This document shows, in pieces, positions 51,988 through 61,437 of a stretch of 64,000 nucleotides of DNA. Source of the DNA: Rhodopirellula baltica SH 1 (lineage in GTDB: Bacteria > Planctomycetota > Planctomycetia > Pirellulales > Pirellulaceae); the NCBI RefSeq assembly GCF_000196115.1, contig NC_005027.1, positions 6,506,001-6,570,000 of the forward strand, written 5' to 3'. The position numbers were made by a program, and so were the translations under genes. Within the stretch, counting starts at the first letter, position 1. Every line of letters begins with the position of its first letter. The notes beneath the pieces are model-generated. The model saw only the letters and a program-made list of their open reading frames with translations, did no database searches and was not told the origin of the DNA.

Positions 51988-54900
51988 ATGAAGCCAATGG
52001 CTGCTCTATTGACCCGCACTCGTTCATCGTTCCTCGCATTGGCGATGGGAGTTTCTGCGTTGCTTGGCACCGGGGTTCGAACGGCGTCTGCGGAAGAAGT
52101 CTCGTTCAATCAAGACATTCGCAGTGTGTTGTCGGACAAATGCTTTCTTTGCCACGGACCGGACGAATCGACCCGCGAGGCTGATTTGCGTTTGGACATT
52201 CGATCCGAAGCGGTCGACGGGGGCGCGATTGTTCCGGGTGATGCCAAGGCCAGCGAATTGTTGGCTCGCATCACCAGCGACGATGCCGATTTGGTCATGC
52301 CACCGCCCAGCACCGGCAAATCGATCACCGAGGCCGAACGCATCGCGATCGAGCGATGGATCGATCAAGGTGCGACCTATGAAGAACACTGGGCCTACGT
52401 CCCGCCGCGAATCCCGGAGATCCCCAGCGTCTCCAATTCGACGTGGTGTCGCAATGACATTGATCGATTTGTGTTGGCGAGATTGGAATCCGAAGGTCGA
52501 TCACCCAATCCGCCCGCGGACCGAGCAACGTTGCTGCGACGTTTGAATTTGGATCTGACCGGATTGCCACCCACACTCGAATCGTTGGATGAATTCGCAA
52601 CGTCGGATGATCCCGATGCGTTGGTCCAGCAGCAAATCGATGCAATGCTCGAGTCGGTTTCCTTTGGCGAACGCTGGGCCCGTTGGTGGCTCGACGCGGC
52701 TCGGTACGCGGATTCGGCGGGCTACGAAAAAGACATGCAGCGCAATGTTTGGTTCTATCGAGACTGGGTGATCGATGCGATGCAACGTGACATGCCGTAC
52801 GACCAATTCATCGTCGAGCAAATCGCGGGTGATTTGTTGCCCGGTGCGACACAAAGTCAGCGGGTTGCGACCGGGTTCTTGCGAAACTCAATGACCAACG
52901 AAGAAGGCGGTGCCGACCCCGAGCAGTTTCGCATCGAAGGCATGTTTGATCGGATGGATGCGATTGGCAAATCGGTTCTCGGTATTACCACGCAGTGTGC
53001 TCAGTGCCACACCCACAAATACGATCCGATCAGCCACCACGAATACTATGAGATGTTCGCGGCGCTGAATGATTTTCACGAAGCTTGCATCACTGTCTTC
53101 ACGCCTGAGCAAGCCGAGCAGCGTGATGAAGTGTTGTCCTCAATTGATTCTGCGACAAAACAGTTTCAACGCGAACACGCCGATTGGCGAAGTCTGGTTG
53201 CGCAGTGGGCTCGCACCCGTGCGGGACGCAACACTGCGTGGACAACGCTGCATCCCACGACGGTTCCATTCGAAGGGCAAAAGTTCAATGTGTTGGAAGA
53301 TGGTTCCATCGTGAGCGAAAGCTATGCACCGACGAAAGCCAGCAACGACTTCACGCTGACCACGCACGTGGGCACGATCACCGCGGTTCGTTTGGATGCT
53401 TTGACGCATCCTCAATTGCCTCGTGGCGGACCCGGACGCAGTATCGATGGTACGGGAGCGTTGACCGAATTCAAACTCAATATCGCTCCGCTCTCAAAGA
53501 ATGAAAACGGCGATCGCAAACCGGCGGTGTCGGTGAAGTTCGTTCGAGCCTACAGCGATGCCAACCCGCATCGTCGCACATTGAAACCACAGTACCGCAA
53601 TCGTGATGCAGACAAAGACGAGCGAGTGGTTGGGCCGCCGCAATACGCGATCGATGGCGATGAGGCAACGGCTTGGACCACCGACATCGGCCCCGGACGC
53701 AGCAATCAATCTCGTCACATTGTGTTTGTGCCTGAGACTCCAGTCGTGATCGATGACGACGCGGAGGTCACTTTCACTTTGGTGCAAAAGCACGGCGGTT
53801 GGAACAGCGACGACAACCAAAACTTCTTGATCGGTCGTTATCGCGTCAGTATCACCGATGCGGCTGATTTGCCGACCCAAGCGGTTCTCACCGAAGCTGA
53901 ATCCGTTTTGGTGATGAACCCGGATGATTGGACTGACTCGCAGGCGGAATTGGCCTTGGCCGCTTGGCATCGTGAGATCGCATTGGGTGAACCAGCATTT
54001 ATTGATGAAACCCGCTCGGCGATCGAAAACGATTTGTTGAGTTTGGATTCTGAGATCGAATCGCTTTGGGAGCAGTTCCCAGAGACAACCACGCAACTGG
54101 TCGCGCAGGCCGCTCAGCGTCCTCGCGAAACGTTTGTGTTCTCACGCGGCGATTTCTTGAGCCCGACGGATGCGGTCGAGCCCAACGCCCCCGACTTCTT
54201 GCATGCGATGCCAAACGAAGACGCACCGGACCGGCTGCGATTCGCGAAATGGTTAGTGGCCAACGATTCGCCGACCACGGCACGAGTGATCGTCAATCGA
54301 ATGTGGCAGGCGTACTTTGGCCGCGGTCTGGTATCAACGCCGGAAGATTTTGGATTTCAATCGTCCGCTCCGAGCCATCCGGAGTTGCTGGATTACTTGG
54401 CGACGGAATTGATGCAAAACGGTTGGCGACTCAAGCACATTCATCGATTGATCGTCGAGTCGGCGACCTATCGTCAATCATCCATCGCTCCCGCGAATGC
54501 TTGGCGAGATGATCCAGACAATGAGTTGCTCGCACGTGGGCCACGACACCGCGTGGAGGCCGAGATGGTTCGTGACTTGGCGTTGTCGGTCAGTGGATTG
54601 TTGAACGAATCCGTTGGGGGACCGAGCATTTATCCTCCGGCACCAGCCTTCCTGTTTGAGCCACCCACCAGCTACGGACCCAAAATTTGGAACACGTCGA
54701 CGGGTACCGACCAATACCGTCGCAGTTTGTACGTGCATCAGTACCGCAGTATCCCCTATCCGCCGCTGCAAGTTTTCGACGCACCCAAAGGCGATGCGGC
54801 TTGTGTACGCCGCGAACAGAGCAACACGCCACTTCAGTCGTTAGTGCTGATGAATGAACCGCAATTTGTTGACGCCGCACGGGCCTTCGCCGCTCGTATT

Positions 54901-55179
54901 CTTCGCGAATCGCCAGACGATGATGCGCAACGAATACGGTTAGCGTTTCGATTGTGTACCAGCCGCGTGCCCGAACACGAGGAAGTTCAAATCTTGCTTC
55001 GCATGCTACAAGAGCAGCGTGAACACATCGCCGATGGAAACTTGAATCTACAAGAGTTGCTGGGCGTGCCCGAAGGTTTGTGCCATCAGTTGACCGGTTT
55101 CGAGGCAACTGAGTTGGCGGCATGGCTGACGGTCAGTCGCACGATTTTGAACTTGGACGAAACGATCACCAAATCATGA
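51988..55179 (+). CDS. PSCyt1-DUF1549-DUF1553 diheme cytochrome protein (copy 3)
   Basis: This is the largest of the three copies, at 1063 residues. A signal peptide (FLALAMGVSALLGTGVRTASAEE) precedes PSCyt1 with heme motif CFLCH in SVLSDKCFLCHGPDESTREA. DUF1549 has the second heme motif CAQCH in TTQCAQCHTHKYDPISHHEY. An added region of about 250 residues between DUF1549 and DUF1553 (about 400-650, with VTFTLVQKHGGWNSDDNQNF) looks like a beta-rich carbohydrate-binding or discoidin-like module. DUF1553 follows (TTARVIVNRMWQAYFGRG, HPELLDYLATELMQNGWRLK). The start is the ATG at 51988. It overlaps the DUF1501 gene by 4 bases (ATGA). Confidence 0.92.
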   Translation: MKPMAALLTRTRSSFLALAMGVSALLGTGVRTASAEEVSFNQDIRSVLSDKCFLCHGPDESTREADLRLDIRSEAVDGGAIVPGDAKASELLARITSDDADLVMPPPSTGKSITEAERIAIERWIDQGATYEEHWAYVPPRIPEIPSVSNSTWCRNDIDRFVLARLESEGRSPNPPADRATLLRRLNLDLTGLPPTLESLDEFATSDDPDALVQQQIDAMLESVSFGERWARWWLDAARYADSAGYEKDMQRNVWFYRDWVIDAMQRDMPYDQFIVEQIAGDLLPGATQSQRVATGFLRNSMTNEEGGADPEQFRIEGMFDRMDAIGKSVLGITTQCAQCHTHKYDPISHHEYYEMFAALNDFHEACITVFTPEQAEQRDEVLSSIDSATKQFQREHADWRSLVAQWARTRAGRNTAWTTLHPTTVPFEGQKFNVLEDGSIVSESYAPTKASNDFTLTTHVGTITAVRLDALTHPQLPRGGPGRSIDGTGALTEFKLNIAPLSKNENGDRKPAVSVKFVRAYSDANPHRRTLKPQYRNRDADKDERVVGPPQYAIDGDEATAWTTDIGPGRSNQSRHIVFVPETPVVIDDDAEVTFTLVQKHGGWNSDDNQNFLIGRYRVSITDAADLPTQAVLTEAESVLVMNPDDWTDSQAELALAAWHREIALGEPAFIDETRSAIENDLLSLDSEIESLWEQFPETTTQLVAQAAQRPRETFVFSRGDFLSPTDAVEPNAPDFLHAMPNEDAPDRLRFAKWLVANDSPTTARVIVNRMWQAYFGRGLVSTPEDFGFQSSAPSHPELLDYLATELMQNGWRLKHIHRLIVESATYRQSSIAPANAWRDDPDNELLARGPRHRVEAEMVRDLALSVSGLLNESVGGPSIYPPAPAFLFEPPTSYGPKIWNTSTGTDQYRRSLYVHQYRSIPYPPLQVFDAPKGDAACVRREQSNTPLQSLVLMNEPQFVDAARAFAARILRESPDDDAQRIRLAFRLCTSRVPEHEEVQILLRMLQEQREHIADGNLNLQELLGVPEGLCHQLTGFEATELAAWLTVSRTILNLDETITKS

Positions 55180-56663
55180 ATTCTCTCAACATGTCTTACG
55201 CTCAATCGACTGGCCTAACCTCTGCCGACCCGTCTCGCTTCGCGAAGGGTTTGGATTTGATGCGTCGGCGATGGTTCTTGCAGCAGTGCGGACTTGGTTT
55301 GGGGCACATCGCCCTGACGACCTTGATGGCCGAGGCTGGGGATTTGGAATTGGCAGGTCCGGATCGATCGTCGGTGAATCCCATGGCACCGAAGTCGCCG
55401 CATTTTCCCGCGAAAATCAAGAACGTCATTTTGTTATTCATGGGCGGCGGACCCAGTCAGTTCGAGATGTTCGACTACAAACCGGAATTAGAACGACTCG
55501 ATGGAACCCTGCCTCCAGCGGAGTTGCTGGATGGTTACCGTGCCGCGTTCATCAATCCCAACTCCAAGTTGTTGGGACCCAAGTTCAAGTTTGAAAAGAA
55601 GGGCTCAGCTGGCACGCACATCAGCGAATTGCTGCCTCATACCGCCGGTGTGCTGGATGACATTTGTTTGATTCGGTCCATGAAGACCGACGCGTTCAAT
55701 CATGCTCCGGCGCAATTGATGATGAGCACTGGCTCGCAGCAATTTGGTCGTCCGAGCATGGGATCCTGGACCACCTATGGGCTCGGCAGCGAGTCTCGCG
55801 ATTTGCCGGCTTATGTCGTGTTCAACAGCGGTAAAAAGGGGCCCAGTGCCGGATCGGGGAACTGGAATTCGGGCTTCTTGCCATCGTTGCACTCCGGGGT
55901 GGAGTTCCGGAGCAGCGGTGACCCGGTACTGTATCTGTCCAACCCACCCGGCATGAGCGATTGGTCACAGCGTCAATCTTTGCAGACCGTCAACGAACTG
56001 AACCGGCGCCGCTTGGACGTCGTGGGTGATCCGGAAATTGCCACTCGGATCAACGGCTATGAGATGGCGTATCGGATGCAATCGAGTGCGCCCGAAGCGA
56101 TGGCTCTGTCCGATGAGCCGGAACACATGTTGAAGTTATACGGTGCAGAGCCAGGCAAGATGTCGTTCGCAAACAATTGTTTGTTGGCTCGACGTTTGGT
56201 CCAACGAGGCGTCCGCTTTGTGCAGTTGTTCCATGAGTCATGGGACCAGCACGGTGGTTTGACGGGAGGCTTGAAGCAGAATTGCGGTGACACCGATCAG
56301 GCGTGCGCCGCTTTGGTGAAGGACCTGAAGCAACAAGGCATGCTGGATGAAACGCTGGTGATTTGGGGTGGTGAGTTTGGCCGCACCCCCATGGTCCAAG
56401 GCGGCAACGACGGTCGCGATCACCATCCCAATTCGTTCAGCATGTGGATGGCCGGCGGCGGATTGAAACCCGGTTTGGCTTACGGGCAAACTGATGAACT
56501 TGGGTTTGATGTCGCAGAGAACCCGGTTCACGTTCATGATTTGCACGCAACCATTTTGCACTTGCTGGGGTTCGACCACAAACAACTGACTTATCGTTTT
56601 CAAGGTCGTGACTACCGCCTGACCGATGTGCACGGTGAGTTGGTTCACGACATCTTGGCGTGA
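55176..56663 (+). CDS. DUF1501 protein, Tat signal (copy 3)
   Basis: The 495-residue protein has a twin-arginine signal (MRRRWFLQQCGLGLGHIALT) after a 28-residue leader. Family segments are [98 protein letters not shown] and GRDHHPNSFSMWMAGGGLKP. The alkaline phosphatase-type metal-binding Asp, Glu and His are in place. The ATG at 55176 overlaps the cytochrome stop (ATGA), so the two proteins are made together. The substrate is unknown. Confidence 0.92.
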   Translation: MNSLNMSYAQSTGLTSADPSRFAKGLDLMRRRWFLQQCGLGLGHIALTTLMAEAGDLELAGPDRSSVNPMAPKSPHFPAKIKNVILLFMGGGPSQFEMFDYKPELERLDGTLPPAELLDGYRAAFINPNSKLLGPKFKFEKKGSAGTHISELLPHTAGVLDDICLIRSMKTDAFNHAPAQLMMSTGSQQFGRPSMGSWTTYGLGSESRDLPAYVVFNSGKKGPSAGSGNWNSGFLPSLHSGVEFRSSGDPVLYLSNPPGMSDWSQRQSLQTVNELNRRRLDVVGDPEIATRINGYEMAYRMQSSAPEAMALSDEPEHMLKLYGAEPGKMSFANNCLLARRLVQRGVRFVQLFHESWDQHGGLTGGLKQNCGDTDQACAALVKDLKQQGMLDETLVIWGGEFGRTPMVQGGNDGRDHHPNSFSMWMAGGGLKPGLAYGQTDELGFDVAENPVHVHDLHATILHLLGFDHKQLTYRFQGRDYRLTDVHGELVHDILA

Positions 56664-56726
56664 TCCAGATCTTCGCATGAACGAGAGAATCCAAGTGTGA
56701 CGCTAAGTTCGGCGGGCGCATGAAAA

Positions 56727-56755
56727 AACCTCGCGGTTCTTTGAAACGCGAGGTT
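56727..56755 (-). terminator. Intrinsic terminator of trxA
   Basis: AACCTCGCG pairs with CGCGAGGTT around an 11-base loop, 23 bp past the trxA stop. On the minus strand a run of six T residues follows the stem. It may also stop transcripts of the converging DUF1501 gene. Confidence 0.85.
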
Positions 56756-56777
56756 GGTTGGATTCGTCGGAGCGAAT

Positions 56778-57104
56778 TCAGCTGACCGAAGTCAGGGCGT
56801 CTTGCAAAGCGGCTTTCGGGCGAACACCAACGAAGGTGTCAGCGATCTCGCCGTTCTTGAACAGCAACAATGTTGGGATGCTGTTGATGCCGAACTTTTG
56901 AGCGGCACCTGGGTTATCGTCGATGTTGACTTTGCCAATCTTGACGCCAGGATTTTCCGAAGCCAGTTCGTCGATCATGGGTGCAATTTGACGGCAAGGA
57001 CCACACCATGGAGCCCAAAAGTCAACCAGCACAGGGCTGTCGCTTTTGAGGACTTCGGAATCGAAATTGTCGTCGTTGAATTCTTTGACTGCTTCTGAGG
57101 CCAT
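56778..57104 (-). CDS. trxA: Thioredoxin
   Basis: The 108-residue protein is a standard cytoplasmic thioredoxin that reduces disulfides with electrons from thioredoxin reductase. The active site WCGPC is at 33-37 in LVDFWAPWCGPCRQIAPMID. The buried Asp (VLVDFWA), the cis-Pro in INSIPTLLLFKNGE and the GVRPKAAL end are all conserved. The ATG at 57104 follows AAGGA at good spacing. It has its own terminator. It lies between the third DUF1501 gene and the Nudix gene. Confidence 0.97.
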   Translation of the reverse strand: MASEAVKEFNDDNFDSEVLKSDSPVLVDFWAPWCGPCRQIAPMIDELASENPGVKIGKVNIDDNPGAAQKFGINSIPTLLLFKNGEIADTFVGVRPKAALQDALTSVS

Positions 57105-57351
57105 GGCTAAGGTCCTTGAACGTAACGGTGTTGTTGGAGGAGTGATTTTAGAACCCGTTGGCAAACTGTCAATTTGCCTACCGGGTGTTTTAGGGTCTCT
57201 GGGACAACCAGCCGCTGGGAGCGATTTCAGCCGTGATCTACGAAGTGAAACGCGTCGATTCGGGTGGGAGCGTCCTAGATATGAAATGCCCATTTTTGAT
57301 GAAGGCTCGCCAAATCGGTTTTTGCGGGCCCGTAAAACGGTGCTTTGCAAG

Positions 57352-58185
57352 CTAAATGGAATGCAAAGCCTGCGCCAACTGCCCGAGAATGATCGCGGTC
57401 GCGCCCCAGACGTGCACCGAACCATGGTGAAACGCGGGTGCCGCGAAAGTCAATTGACCGGCGACAGTGTCGGGTTGAGTCGCGGATCGAAGCGATTTGG
57501 TTTGCTGGATCATGTCAATTTGACATGCTTTATCAGCCTCCAACTGCCGAGACGTCGCGACGGGAGTTTGTTGCAGGACCGCCTGAATTGGGAAATCAAT
57601 TACCTCATCGACTTCACCAGGATCGGGCTGCCAATCTTGATTGGGCGGATCGATCACGAATACGATCGGTGTGACCAAATTGTCGCTGGCGTAGACATAT
57701 TGGCGAGGCAAATTGCCACAGCACCGATGCACGTGGGCTGAACCGCCGAGTTCTTCTTCGAATTCTCGCAGCGCGGCACGCGGTGGTGTTTCGCCGCGTT
57801 CGATGCGGCCGCCGGGAAAACAGATCTGGCCTCCGTGATGTCGCAACGTCGTGGGACGCCGGGTCAACGGAATGGTCCATTCGCCGCTGGCAGGGTCTCG
57901 AAACAAGCAAACTGCCACGGCAGCATGACGTGAAGAACATCGGTGTGGTCCACGATGGCGACCGTAGGCCAGATGCGGAGCCATCTCGCAACCGAAGTCT
58001 CGGTTCAGCGACCACGGCGGCAGAGCTTGGACCGTCGACGGTGTCGAATCGCTCGGCAGCAGTTGCTGCGTCAGTTCATCGGCCAGCTGATTTACATCTT
58101 TTGGCAGATCGCTCGTCAGTGGGACCGCCGTGGATGTGTGGGTTGCCGGTGACATGGATCGCGGGCTCAACACCGAAGGCTTCAT
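57352..58185 (-). CDS. Nudix hydrolase, CoA pyrophosphatase (NudL)-like
   Basis: The 277-residue protein has a Nudix box, GGRIERGETPPRAALREFEEELGG, that matches Gx5Ex7RExxEExG. Just before it lies the CoA-type signature LTRRPTTLRHHGGQICFPGG, typical of NudL/YeaB enzymes that cleave CoA and CoA esters to 3',5'-ADP and 4'-phosphopantetheine derivatives. The N-terminal 80 residues are not in the E. coli enzyme. The product is cytoplasmic. The ATG at 58185 is preceded by no clear ribosome binding site; 58155 (MSPATHTS) is an alternative start. trxA lies 247 bp downstream of the stop. Confidence 0.88.
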   Translation of the reverse strand: MKPSVLSPRSMSPATHTSTAVPLTSDLPKDVNQLADELTQQLLPSDSTPSTVQALPPWSLNRDFGCEMAPHLAYGRHRGPHRCSSRHAAVAVCLFRDPASGEWTIPLTRRPTTLRHHGGQICFPGGRIERGETPPRAALREFEEELGGSAHVHRCCGNLPRQYVYASDNLVTPIVFVIDPPNQDWQPDPGEVDEVIDFPIQAVLQQTPVATSRQLEADKACQIDMIQQTKSLRSATQPDTVAGQLTFAAPAFHHGSVHVWGATAIILGQLAQALHSI

Positions 58186-58301
58186 TGGGAGGTTACGATC
58201 AGATCGCTGAGCGAACTGATCTTTTGTTTCGACAGCACGTTTGCAACACCGTTCTGTTTGGGCACAGTGGTTTCAGCCACTGTATGTTTCGATCAACTGA
58301 A

Positions 58302-59081
58302 TTAGATCAACGTCTCAAGCAAACGTCGCAGTTTGCGGAGTTCGACTCGGTGGTCGTATTCGTCCATCGGAGTCATGTCGACGGTCAAAGCACGTGTGTA
58401 CTTTTCACGTTCCAATTGGGTGACCAGTTTGCCGTAGTCAACTTCGCCCTGGCCCACGCTGACCTGAAATGCGTCTTTGCGAGTGTCGCGAAGGTGAACG
58501 TTGTGGACGAATTTCAAGATTTGATCGAATCCCTTGCCACCGGCCATGGTCTTGCCAGCGGTTGGATTTTCATGAGCGGCTACCAATGGCACGCTGGGGT
58601 CGAGCGTCACGCCCAATCCATCGACGTTGTTGCAAAGCACCAGCAGCGTGTCGGGATCTTCGCTGAGGCAACCCAGCATTGAACGCACGTTGACGCGAAC
58701 GCCTTCGCCTTCCGCGATGGCGACCAAACGTCGCAGGTGTTCGACTTCTTCGTTGAAGGGAGTGCCTTTTTCGCTGGATGGAACCGCGATGTTCACAACC
58801 TTGGTCGCTTTCGCGATGCGACAGATGCCTTCGAAATCGGTGTAGTGTTGTTCGCCGGTTGATCCCAATTCGACGCTGTAACCACTGATTTCCAAACGGT
58901 GGGTATGACGTAGCAATTGAATGCCACGGTCCTCATCGCTCAGCACATCGCTGGGACGGCAGTGGGTGGACGACTCATGGATCGCGATCTCAATCGCAGT
59001 GAAATCCAGATCCTGAAGCAGTTCGATCGAGGCCTGCAATTCAAGGTCTGGCCAGCATCGGGTCGAAGCAGCAACAAACAC
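58302..59081 (-). CDS. Xylose isomerase-like TIM-barrel protein
   Basis: The 259-residue protein belongs to the AP-endonuclease-2/sugar isomerase superfamily. It begins with FVAASTRCWPDLELQASIEL, has FTAIEIAIHESS, KVVNIAVPSSEKGTPFNEEV, VRVNVRSMLGCLSEDP, GLGVTLDPSVPLVA and VHNVHLRDTRKDAFQVSVG, then a late barrel strand (RALTVDM). The conserved Glu, Asp and His metal ligands of the fold can be matched only in part, so the substrate is uncertain. The start is GTG at 59081, with AAAGGA about 8 bases upstream. It is unlike the Tat-exported homologue at 7066 and has no signal peptide. Confidence 0.82.
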   Translation of the reverse strand: MFVAASTRCWPDLELQASIELLQDLDFTAIEIAIHESSTHCRPSDVLSDEDRGIQLLRHTHRLEISGYSVELGSTGEQHYTDFEGICRIAKATKVVNIAVPSSEKGTPFNEEVEHLRRLVAIAEGEGVRVNVRSMLGCLSEDPDTLLVLCNNVDGLGVTLDPSVPLVAAHENPTAGKTMAGGKGFDQILKFVHNVHLRDTRKDAFQVSVGQGEVDYGKLVTQLEREKYTRALTVDMTPMDEYDHRVELRKLRRLLETLI

Positions 59082-59220
59082 GCGGGAATCCTTTCAACAA
59101 AAAATCAATGAATCAGCGACCGCATTGTGGGGCCGCATCAAGTTTACCTATTTAGGAAAGTCTGCGTTACTGGTGTAGTCTCCGCAGAGTCTCCATGTCA
59201 ATTCGTTTTGAGCGGCTTCT

Positions 59221-59736
59221 TTAGGCTGCTTCGTTGAACAGCTCGCCACCGCCACGATTCTGTTTTTGACTACTTTTGGCACTGGGCTTGCCATAAGTGG
59301 GCGGTGCGGCGACGCCGGCCAACCGGTCGAGCATCTCGGATTGGAACTGCGTCAGGTGATACTGACAGACGAACAATGCGTTGGCACGTTGGTGCGTGGT
59401 TTTGATTTGCTCGGCCGCTTCGCCGCATCGTTTCGCCAGTCGGGCGTCTTCGATGCGTCGGGATGACAGCAGCTTTTCGGACAAACTGATTCCGCTGGTG
59501 GGTGCATCCTCATCGCGAAGCAATACGTCGCGACGTTCCACCATGGCCTCCAGTTGCGAAATCGTTTCGGCCAATTTGGCGGTGGATTCGTCGACTTCGT
59601 TGGGGCGAAGATTGATGGTGCGGACGCGAGTCTCGTCCAGGATCAGGTCCATCGCCTCGGTGATTTGAACCAGATCGTCGACATAATCGGAGACCCGTTG
59701 AGTCCATGATTCATGAGCAGACATAGAGTTGGTCAT
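59221..59736 (-). CDS. FlgN-like flagellar export chaperone candidate
   Basis: The 171-residue protein is helical throughout. It starts with WTQRVSDYVDDLVQITEAM, continues with a long charged coiled-coil-like stretch (ETISQLEAMVERRDVLLRDE) and ends with FQSEMLDRLAG and APPTYGKPSAK, a pattern resembling FlgN tails (TYG before a basic end). FlgN chaperones the hook-junction proteins FlgK and FlgL. Its position as the last gene after flgI and the rod-binding gene supports a flagellar role. Similarity is weak, so the name is withheld as a symbol. The start could be 59736 or 59724. Confidence 0.6.
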   Translation of the reverse strand: MTNSMSAHESWTQRVSDYVDDLVQITEAMDLILDETRVRTINLRPNEVDESTAKLAETISQLEAMVERRDVLLRDEDAPTSGISLSEKLLSSRRIEDARLAKRCGEAAEQIKTTHQRANALFVCQYHLTQFQSEMLDRLAGVAAPPTYGKPSAKSSQKQNRGGGELFNEAA

Positions 59737-59828
59737 CGTTCAATAGAAGGGCGGTCGGGAAAGGATTCGGTGGATATGGAACGAGAGAAACGGGTGAGCT
59801 TCACCGGTGAACGTTGTGGCTCACTCGG

Positions 59829-60329
59829 TCATGCTCGGCGTTGCATTTGAAAGAGTTGATACATCGGTTCGGCGATCGTTTCCGATGACGCGTCCGACAT
59901 GGCTTCGACGAGGTGCTGATCCATCTGTTGTTGGAAAACTTCCTCCGTCCGTCCGCCATGGAAGTAGGCGGGTTTGCCGACCGATTCACGCATCGTCGAC
60001 AACATGCTGCCAAACAACGTCTGTCCGACGAAGTCACCAAAGGCTTCCTTCAGCGGCTCTTCTTCCTTGCCGTCCGTACCGATTGTTTTGGAATTGGAAA
60101 GCGCGTCCAGATTGGCTCTGGCTTCGCCGCTGTGTGGCATCGGCAACGAGGTTGCTTGCAATGACGACAGGCGGGATGACGAAAGCGGTGTCATGGCGGG
60201 TTCGACCTCAGGATCGAGAGTCGGCGATGGGAGGGCGGTTTGGATACCAATCGTCGGCAAACGTGATGTCTCAGTTTTCGTTGCCGATGAATGATCTCTA
60301 CCGAAAAATGACTTCGCCGTACAAGTCAC
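59829..60329 (-). CDS. flgJ: FlgJ-type rod-binding domain protein (no muramidase domain)
   Basis: The 166-residue protein ends with a FlgJ N-terminal rod-binding domain: AFGDFVGQTLFGSMLSTMRE, GGRTEEVFQQQMDQHLVEAM. This domain caps the growing rod. The C-terminal peptidoglycan hydrolase domain of E. coli FlgJ is absent, so cell-wall opening must use another enzyme. The first 60 residues are Ser/Pro-rich and poorly conserved. The start is uncertain: a GTG at 60329 overlaps flgI by 32 bp; a TTG at 60260 and an ATG at 60194 are in-frame alternatives. Confidence 0.78.
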   Translation of the reverse strand: MTCTAKSFFGRDHSSATKTETSRLPTIGIQTALPSPTLDPEVEPAMTPLSSSRLSSLQATSLPMPHSGEARANLDALSNSKTIGTDGKEEEPLKEAFGDFVGQTLFGSMLSTMRESVGKPAYFHGGRTEEVFQQQMDQHLVEAMSDASSETIAEPMYQLFQMQRRA

Positions 60330-61437
60330 CTTTCGCTTTCAAGGTTTTGATAATGGCGATCAAGTCTTCCGTCGGGACGTCCAATGCGCCGAGGGCGTCC
60401 GCCAAACTTTTGAGCTTGGCCGCCGCCGGAGTTCCATCGGGACCGACCTCGACAAAACGGCCGCCTCCTCCCGCTTCGATCCGCAAGTTTCGATGAGTGA
60501 CCAGCACGGGCGCGATCTCGACGTCTTCGCCAATGACGACCACGCCATCGGCTTCGTTGATCACGACTCGTTTGCCACGATTGGATAGGGGGATAACGAT
60601 ATCGAGGAGAAATGCGATGAATTTGATTGGGTTATCGCGATAGGTCGGTGGAATGACGACTTCAACATGCAATTGATCGATCGCGCGAGCAAGGGCAATG
60701 TTGCCATCCTGGCCAGTTCCCTGATGGTTGGGGCTGGCCAACCGTGACACATTGCGGTCGCCAATTGTGAATGATGTCAAACTGTTGACTTCTTCTTCGA
60801 TCATATGCGCTGTACTGAAGTCGGCGAAGTCTCGATCAATGACCAACGTGATGCGATTGTCATGGACGTAGGAAGCTCGGACCGATGTTTCCATCTTCAG
60901 TCCACCTTGGATGGTCGCCGACGTGGGAGGTGAGTCGGCGGACACCGAGATCCGTCCTTCCGCCATGCCGTAGACCGTTGGGTTGTCCGCTCGTGGACCG
61001 AGCATCGGTGTGAGCATCAAATAGCCGCCATCAAGGCTTTTGGCACTGATCGCGTTGATCGTCACATCCAATACATCGCCTTGCTGCGCACCGACGGTTG
61101 GAATCGTGGCACTCACAAAGACCATGGCGACGTTCTTGGCATCGCCGACGTCTTCGATGTTCAATCGTCCGGCTGCGTCAACTGCCATCGGACCGCCCAT
61201 CAATTGCATCATTCGAGCCAGCGCGCGTCCTTTGGGAGCCGCGTCACCGTCACCGGTTCCTTGCAGACCCACAACCAATCCGAGGCCTTGCAAGGTGTTG
61301 GTTTCCTGACCTTTCAAGCGACAAAGGTCGCCGAGTTTCAACCCACCGGCCATCGCCGATGGCGATCCGCACGAAGCGGCGGCCCACAAGAATGCGGTGA
61401 TGAAAACGGTCGTTCGAAGCATGTGTTGGTTGTTCAT
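60298..61437 (-). CDS. flgI: Flagellar P-ring protein
   Basis: FlgI forms the P ring around the rod in the periplasm. The 379 residues match the family. A signal peptide (TTVFITAFLWAAASCGSPSAMAG) leads to the conserved start LKLGDLCRLKGQETNTLQGLGLVVGLQGTG, here split by normal family positions, then FVSATIPTVGAQQGDVLDVT, GGYLMLTPMLGP, and NEADGVVVIGEDVEIAPVLV. The ending DLIAIIKTLKAKGDLYGEV is typical. The ATG overlaps the flgH stop by one base (TGATG). Confidence 0.96.
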   Translation of the reverse strand: MNNQHMLRTTVFITAFLWAAASCGSPSAMAGGLKLGDLCRLKGQETNTLQGLGLVVGLQGTGDGDAAPKGRALARMMQLMGGPMAVDAAGRLNIEDVGDAKNVAMVFVSATIPTVGAQQGDVLDVTINAISAKSLDGGYLMLTPMLGPRADNPTVYGMAEGRISVSADSPPTSATIQGGLKMETSVRASYVHDNRITLVIDRDFADFSTAHMIEEEVNSLTSFTIGDRNVSRLASPNHQGTGQDGNIALARAIDQLHVEVVIPPTYRDNPIKFIAFLLDIVIPLSNRGKRVVINEADGVVVIGEDVEIAPVLVTHRNLRIEAGGGGRFVEVGPDGTPAAAKLKSLADALGALDVPTEDLIAIIKTLKAKGDLYGEVIFR

